From: Amycolatopsis sp. NBC_01480 | GTDB taxonomy: Bacteria; Actinomycetota; Actinomycetes; Mycobacteriales; Pseudonocardiaceae | Assembly (NCBI RefSeq): GCF_036227205.1 | Contig: NZ_CP109442.1 | Span: 4,278,001 to 4,342,000 of the forward strand | DNA length: 64,000 bases | Direction: 5' to 3' | Part shown: one piece after another, positions 61,484-64,000 of the stretch | How the letters are laid out: every line of letters begins with the position of its first letter | How positions within the stretch are numbered: the stretch's first letter is position 1 | Notes under the pieces: generated by a model | The model's database searches: none | What the model was told of the DNA's origin: nothing | What the model saw: the letters and a program-made list of their open reading frames with translations, nothing else | Program-made: the position numbers and the translations under genes

Positions 61484-62392
61484 ATGACCTGGTTCGAACG
61501 TCGCACCTGGCAGGAGCCGCGGTGGGCGCCCGCCGACATCCTCGCGGCGAAGCGTGGCCGGACGGTGTCCGTCGTGCTGCCTGCGCTCGACGAGGAGCGG
61601 ACGGTCGGTGGCGTCGTCGCGTCCGTGCGGCCGCTGCTCGGCACCGTCGTGGACGAGCTGGTGGTGATGGACTCCGGCTCGGCCGACGCGACGGCCGCGC
61701 GCGCCGAAGCCGCCGGCGCGCGGGTGGTGCGGCGCGAGGACGTGCTGCCCGGCCTCGCGCCCCGGCCCGGCAAGGGCGAGGTGCTCTGGCGGTCGCTGGC
61801 GGCGACCACCGGCGACCTCGTGGTGTTCCTCGACTCCGATCTGGTCGACCCGGACCCGGCGTTTGTGCCCTCGCTGCTCGGGCCGCTGCTCACCGAGTCC
61901 GGCGTGCACCTGGTCAAGGGCTTCTACCGCCGTCCGCTGCGGCTCGAGAGCACCGGCGGCGGCCGCGTGACCGAGCTGCTGGCCCGGCCCGTGCTCTCGG
62001 CGCTGCGGCCGGCGCTGTCGGACCTCGTGCAGCCGCTCGGCGGCGAGTACGCGGGCACCCGCGAGTTCTTCGAGTCGGTGCCGTTCGCGGGCGGCTACGG
62101 CGTGGAGATCGGGCTGCTGCTCGACGCCGAGGCCCGCCACGGCCTCGACGCCCTGGCACAGGTCAACCTCGGCGTGCGCAAGCACCGCAACCGCTCGCTG
62201 CTGCAACTGGGTGTGATGGCCCGCCAGATCCTCGGCACGGCACTTTCCCGCTGCGGCGTGCCCACCGACTCCGCCGCGCAGCTGACGCAGTTCGTGCAGG
62301 TCTCCGGGGAATGGCTGCCCGACGTCACCGAGATCCCGGTCCTGGACCGGCCGCCGATGCGCGAGGCACGGGCCGGCCGGCTGCCCGGGTGA
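61484..62392 (+). CDS. gpgS: Glucosyl-3-phosphoglycerate synthase
   Basis: A 302-residue GT81 enzyme forming glucosyl-3-phosphoglycerate from NDP-glucose and 3-phosphoglycerate, the first step to methylglucose lipopolysaccharides. Motifs are VSVVLPALDEERTVGGVV, VDELVVMDSGSADATA, the metal-binding LVVFLDSDLVDPDP, KGFYRRPL, PLGGEYAGTREFFE and GGYGVEIGLLLDAEARHGLDALAQVNLGVRKHRN. The N-terminus MTWFERRTW is standard. The following DivIVA-like, SRPBCC and tag genes match the mycobacterial Rv1208-Rv1210 neighbourhood (recalled). Confidence 0.94.
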   Translation: MTWFERRTWQEPRWAPADILAAKRGRTVSVVLPALDEERTVGGVVASVRPLLGTVVDELVVMDSGSADATAARAEAAGARVVRREDVLPGLAPRPGKGEVLWRSLAATTGDLVVFLDSDLVDPDPAFVPSLLGPLLTESGVHLVKGFYRRPLRLESTGGGRVTELLARPVLSALRPALSDLVQPLGGEYAGTREFFESVPFAGGYGVEIGLLLDAEARHGLDALAQVNLGVRKHRNRSLLQLGVMARQILGTALSRCGVPTDSAAQLTQFVQVSGEWLPDVTEIPVLDRPPMREARAGRLPG

Positions 62393-62539
62393 GCGTCGTC
62401 CACATCGGACACAAACCGGGGGCAACCGGTGGTCGGCGCCGTCGAGCCGGGCCAGCCGGGGACGCCTTCAAGGCCGCTCCCCGGCGTGGCTCGTCGTGCT
62501 CGCGCGACGGTCCCGGGGCCGGTGTGCCACGATCGTGAC

Positions 62540-62878
62540 GTGACGACCGCGCTGATCTACCTCGTAGTCATGCTGCTGGTGGCCGCCGTGGTGTTCCTGC
62601 TCGCCGCGGTGGTGTTCGGCCGGGGCGAGGAGCTGGCCCCGCTGCCGCCGGGCAGCTCGCCCACGCGCCTGCCCGCCGAGGACATCACCGGCGAGGACGT
62701 GCAGCAGGTGCACTACCAGCTGGTGCTGCGCGGCTACAAGATGTCCGAAGTGGACTGGGTGATGCGGCGCCTCGGCGTGGAGCTGGACGGGCTGCGGGCC
62801 CGCGTCGCCGAGCTGGAGGCCCGCGAGACGCACGAGGTGCACGAGGCGGGCGCGCAGCCGTGGGCCACTGGTGAGTGA
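62540..62878 (+). CDS. DivIVA-domain-containing small membrane protein
   Basis: A 112-residue protein: one N-terminal transmembrane helix (IYLVVMLLVAAVVFLLAAVVFG), a Pro/Gly linker, then a DivIVA-like segment (DVQQVHYQLVLRGYKMSEVDWVMRRLGVEL) with coiled-coil continuation (LRARVAELEARE). DivIVA-type segments mark membrane curvature or polar growth sites in actinobacteria. The GTG at 62540 is used because it begins the hydrophobic helix directly. Its end overlaps the SRPBCC gene by eight bases. It lies downstream of gpgS, in the position of Rv1209 (recalled). Confidence 0.85.
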   Translation: MTTALIYLVVMLLVAAVVFLLAAVVFGRGEELAPLPPGSSPTRLPAEDITGEDVQQVHYQLVLRGYKMSEVDWVMRRLGVELDGLRARVAELEARETHEVHEAGAQPWATGE

Positions 62879-63326
62879 CCTGGTGCTGTCCGTCGACGTC
62901 GCGGCGCCGGCGGGGACCACCTGGCTGGCGCTGACCGACTGGACGCGCCAGGGCGAGTGGATGCTCGGCACCTCGGTGCGGGTGGTCGAAGGCAACGGCC
63001 GCAGCGTGGGCTCCAAGATCGCCGCGTTCACCGGCGTCGCCGGGATCGGCTTCACGGACACGATGGAGATCACCGCCTGGGAGCCGCCGCTGCGGTGCAC
63101 TGTGCGCCACCTCGGCAGCGTGGTGCAGGGCACGGGCGTGTTCCAGGTGGTGGCCAAGGGTGCGGTGCGCTGCACGTTCGTCTGGGCGGAGCACCTGAAG
63201 CTGCCGTTCGGCGTGGCCGGGCAGCTGGCCTGGCCGGTGCTGCGGCCGGCGTTCGAGCTGGGGGTGCGGCAGTCGTTGCGGCAGTTCGCGCGCTTCGCGG
63301 AGAACTATTCGATGGGGGGACGATGA
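62871..63326 (+). CDS. SRPBCC family protein (polyketide cyclase/dehydrase-like fold)
   Basis: A 151-residue START-like domain beginning LVLSVDVAAPAGTTWLALTDWTRQGEWM, a typical N-terminal strand-helix pair. It continues through EITAWEPPLRCTVRHLGSVVQGTGVFQV and ends in a long helix (GVRQSLRQFARFAENY). The fold binds hydrophobic ligands in a central cavity; no catalytic residues can be assigned. It overlaps the DivIVA-like gene upstream by eight bases and tag downstream by four bases, so all three are translated together. Confidence 0.9.
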   Translation: MSDLVLSVDVAAPAGTTWLALTDWTRQGEWMLGTSVRVVEGNGRSVGSKIAAFTGVAGIGFTDTMEITAWEPPLRCTVRHLGSVVQGTGVFQVVAKGAVRCTFVWAEHLKLPFGVAGQLAWPVLRPAFELGVRQSLRQFARFAENYSMGGR

Positions 63327-63901
63327 CGGGAATGACCGGATTGCTCGGCGAAGACGGCGTGACCCGGTGCTCGTGGGGCAACTCGGCGCCGGACTACGCG
63401 GCCTACCACGACCAGGAGTGGGGCACCCCGCTCCACGGCGAGGCCGAGCTGTACGAGCGGCTCTGTCTCGAGTCGTTCCAGTCCGGGCTGTCGTGGATCA
63501 CCATCCTGCGCAAGCGTGAGAACTTCCGGAAGGCGTTCAAGAAGTTCCAGCCGGCGAAGGTCGCGCGCTTCGGCGACGCGGACGTCGAGCGGCTCATGCA
63601 GGACGCGTCGATCGTGCGGAACCGGGCGAAGATCCTCGCCGCGATCACCAACGCGCGTGCCATCGCCGCGCTGGACACACCGCTCGACGAGCTGCTGTGG
63701 TCCTTCGCCCCGGCCAAGCACCGGCGGCCGAAGACGATGGCCGACGTGCCGGCGATCACCGACGAGTCCAAGGCGATGGCCAAGGACCTGAAGAAACGCG
63801 GCTTCGCCTTCCTCGGCCCGACCACCTGTTACGCGCTGATGCAGGCGACCGGAATGGTCGACGACCACGTGGCCGGCTGCTTCCGGGCCAAGCGCTCGTG
63901 A
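63323..63901 (+). CDS. tag: DNA-3-methyladenine glycosylase I
   Basis: A 192-residue Tag enzyme excising 3-methyladenine. Motifs are RCSWGN (zinc-ligand Cys), YHDQEWG, LCLESFQSGLSWITILRKRENFRKAF, IVRNRAKILAAITNARA and the C-terminal CYALMQATGMVDDHVAGCF carrying the His and Cys zinc ligands. The ATG overlaps the SRPBCC stop (ATGA). It is the second alkylation-repair glycosylase in the window, unrelated in fold details to the AlkA-like gene at 34853. A long hairpin follows. Confidence 0.95.
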   Translation: MTGMTGLLGEDGVTRCSWGNSAPDYAAYHDQEWGTPLHGEAELYERLCLESFQSGLSWITILRKRENFRKAFKKFQPAKVARFGDADVERLMQDASIVRNRAKILAAITNARAIAALDTPLDELLWSFAPAKHRRPKTMADVPAITDESKAMAKDLKKRGFAFLGPTTCYALMQATGMVDDHVAGCFRAKRS

Positions 63902-63907
63902 CCGAAG

Positions 63908-63960
63908 TCCGCTAAGGCCTCCTTACCCGCGTGGGACGCGGGTAAGGAGGCCTTGACGGA
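63908..63960. repeat. Palindromic terminator element, family B copy 2
   Basis: A perfect 18-base stem (AAGGCCTCCTTACCCGCG and complement, 63914-63954) with a 5-base loop and partly complementary flanks, seven bases after the tag stop. Its right part (63934-63959) matches the copy at 56561-56586 at 23 of 26 bases. It probably terminates the gpgS-to-tag transcript. Confidence 0.88.
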
Positions 63961-64000
63961 GTCCGGTCCGGGACCTGGCGAGTCCTATTTGCCCTGGAAG

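Overview
The window is very GC-rich with strong G/C third-position bias, frequent GTG and TTG starts, and mycobacterial-type gene content (F420 genes, mannose-1-phosphate guanylyltransferase, decaprenyl-linked rhamnosyltransferase, glucosyl-3-phosphoglycerate synthase, LCP proteins). It reads as the chromosome of a filamentous or mycolata-related actinomycete, most likely Pseudonocardiaceae (Amycolatopsis-like). This assignment is inferred from content; no rRNA or other taxonomic marker is present. I saw no tRNA, rRNA, CRISPR array, insertion sequence, prophage or attachment site.

Layout. 1-6.7 kb: a truncated GtrA-type flippase, a membrane-anchored ECF sigma factor fused to a zinc-finger and extracellular domains, a degenerate GGDEF-like protein, and two overlapping GT87 glycosyltransferases. 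7-11.7 kb: purK-purE, an acyl-CoA synthetase and an acyl-CoA dehydrogenase. 11.7-20 kb: an MmyB-type regulator with a divergent aldo/keto reductase, two alpha/beta hydrolases (one secreted), an acetyltransferase, a Tet(M)/Otr(A)-type ribosome-protection GTPase preceded by a small leader ORF, DoxX and a TIGR03089 protein. 20-35.8 kb: a cell-envelope polysaccharide region with two LCP ligases, rmlB-rmlD, six glycosyltransferase genes (one a GT2-GT4 fusion, one resembling WbbL), manB and an AlkA-type glycosylase.

35.8-40.8 kb: a compact minus-strand run in which a GNAT protein, fbiA, fbiB and a NUDIX hydrolase overlap end to start (F420 biosynthesis). It continues into a 48-residue membrane protein, a GntR regulator and two Pro/Gln-rich membrane proteins. 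40.8-48.8 kb: fdxA-dapC, a TetR/flavin monooxygenase pair with two clear palindromic operators, a CHAD protein preceded by PHO-box-like repeats, and dapD and dapE (lysine/diaminopimelate synthesis). 48.9-52.7 kb: secreted hydrolases (GH18 chitinase with a DasR-like site, M28 aminopeptidase, M4 metalloprotease).

53-64 kb: two overlapping LOG-family genes, an EamA-type transporter, a methyltransferase, and the most unusual unit: a cytochrome P450 overlapping a stand-alone A-T-TE non-ribosomal peptide synthetase. After it come a phospholipid acyltransferase, gpgS, a DivIVA-like protein, a SRPBCC protein and tag. From memory of the Mycobacterium tuberculosis map, gtrA/purKE/fadE/LCP/rmlD/wbbL/manB/fbiAB resembles Rv3277-Rv3261, and dapD/dapE/LOG/gpgS/tag resembles Rv1201c-Rv1210. 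The P450-NRPS cassette sits inside the second conserved block.

Three 46-bp palindromes of one family and two of another lie at gene 3' ends and look like dispersed terminator-type repeats. The best candidate for something undescribed is the A-T-TE/P450 pair, which has the architecture used elsewhere for beta-hydroxylation of a carrier-bound amino acid.
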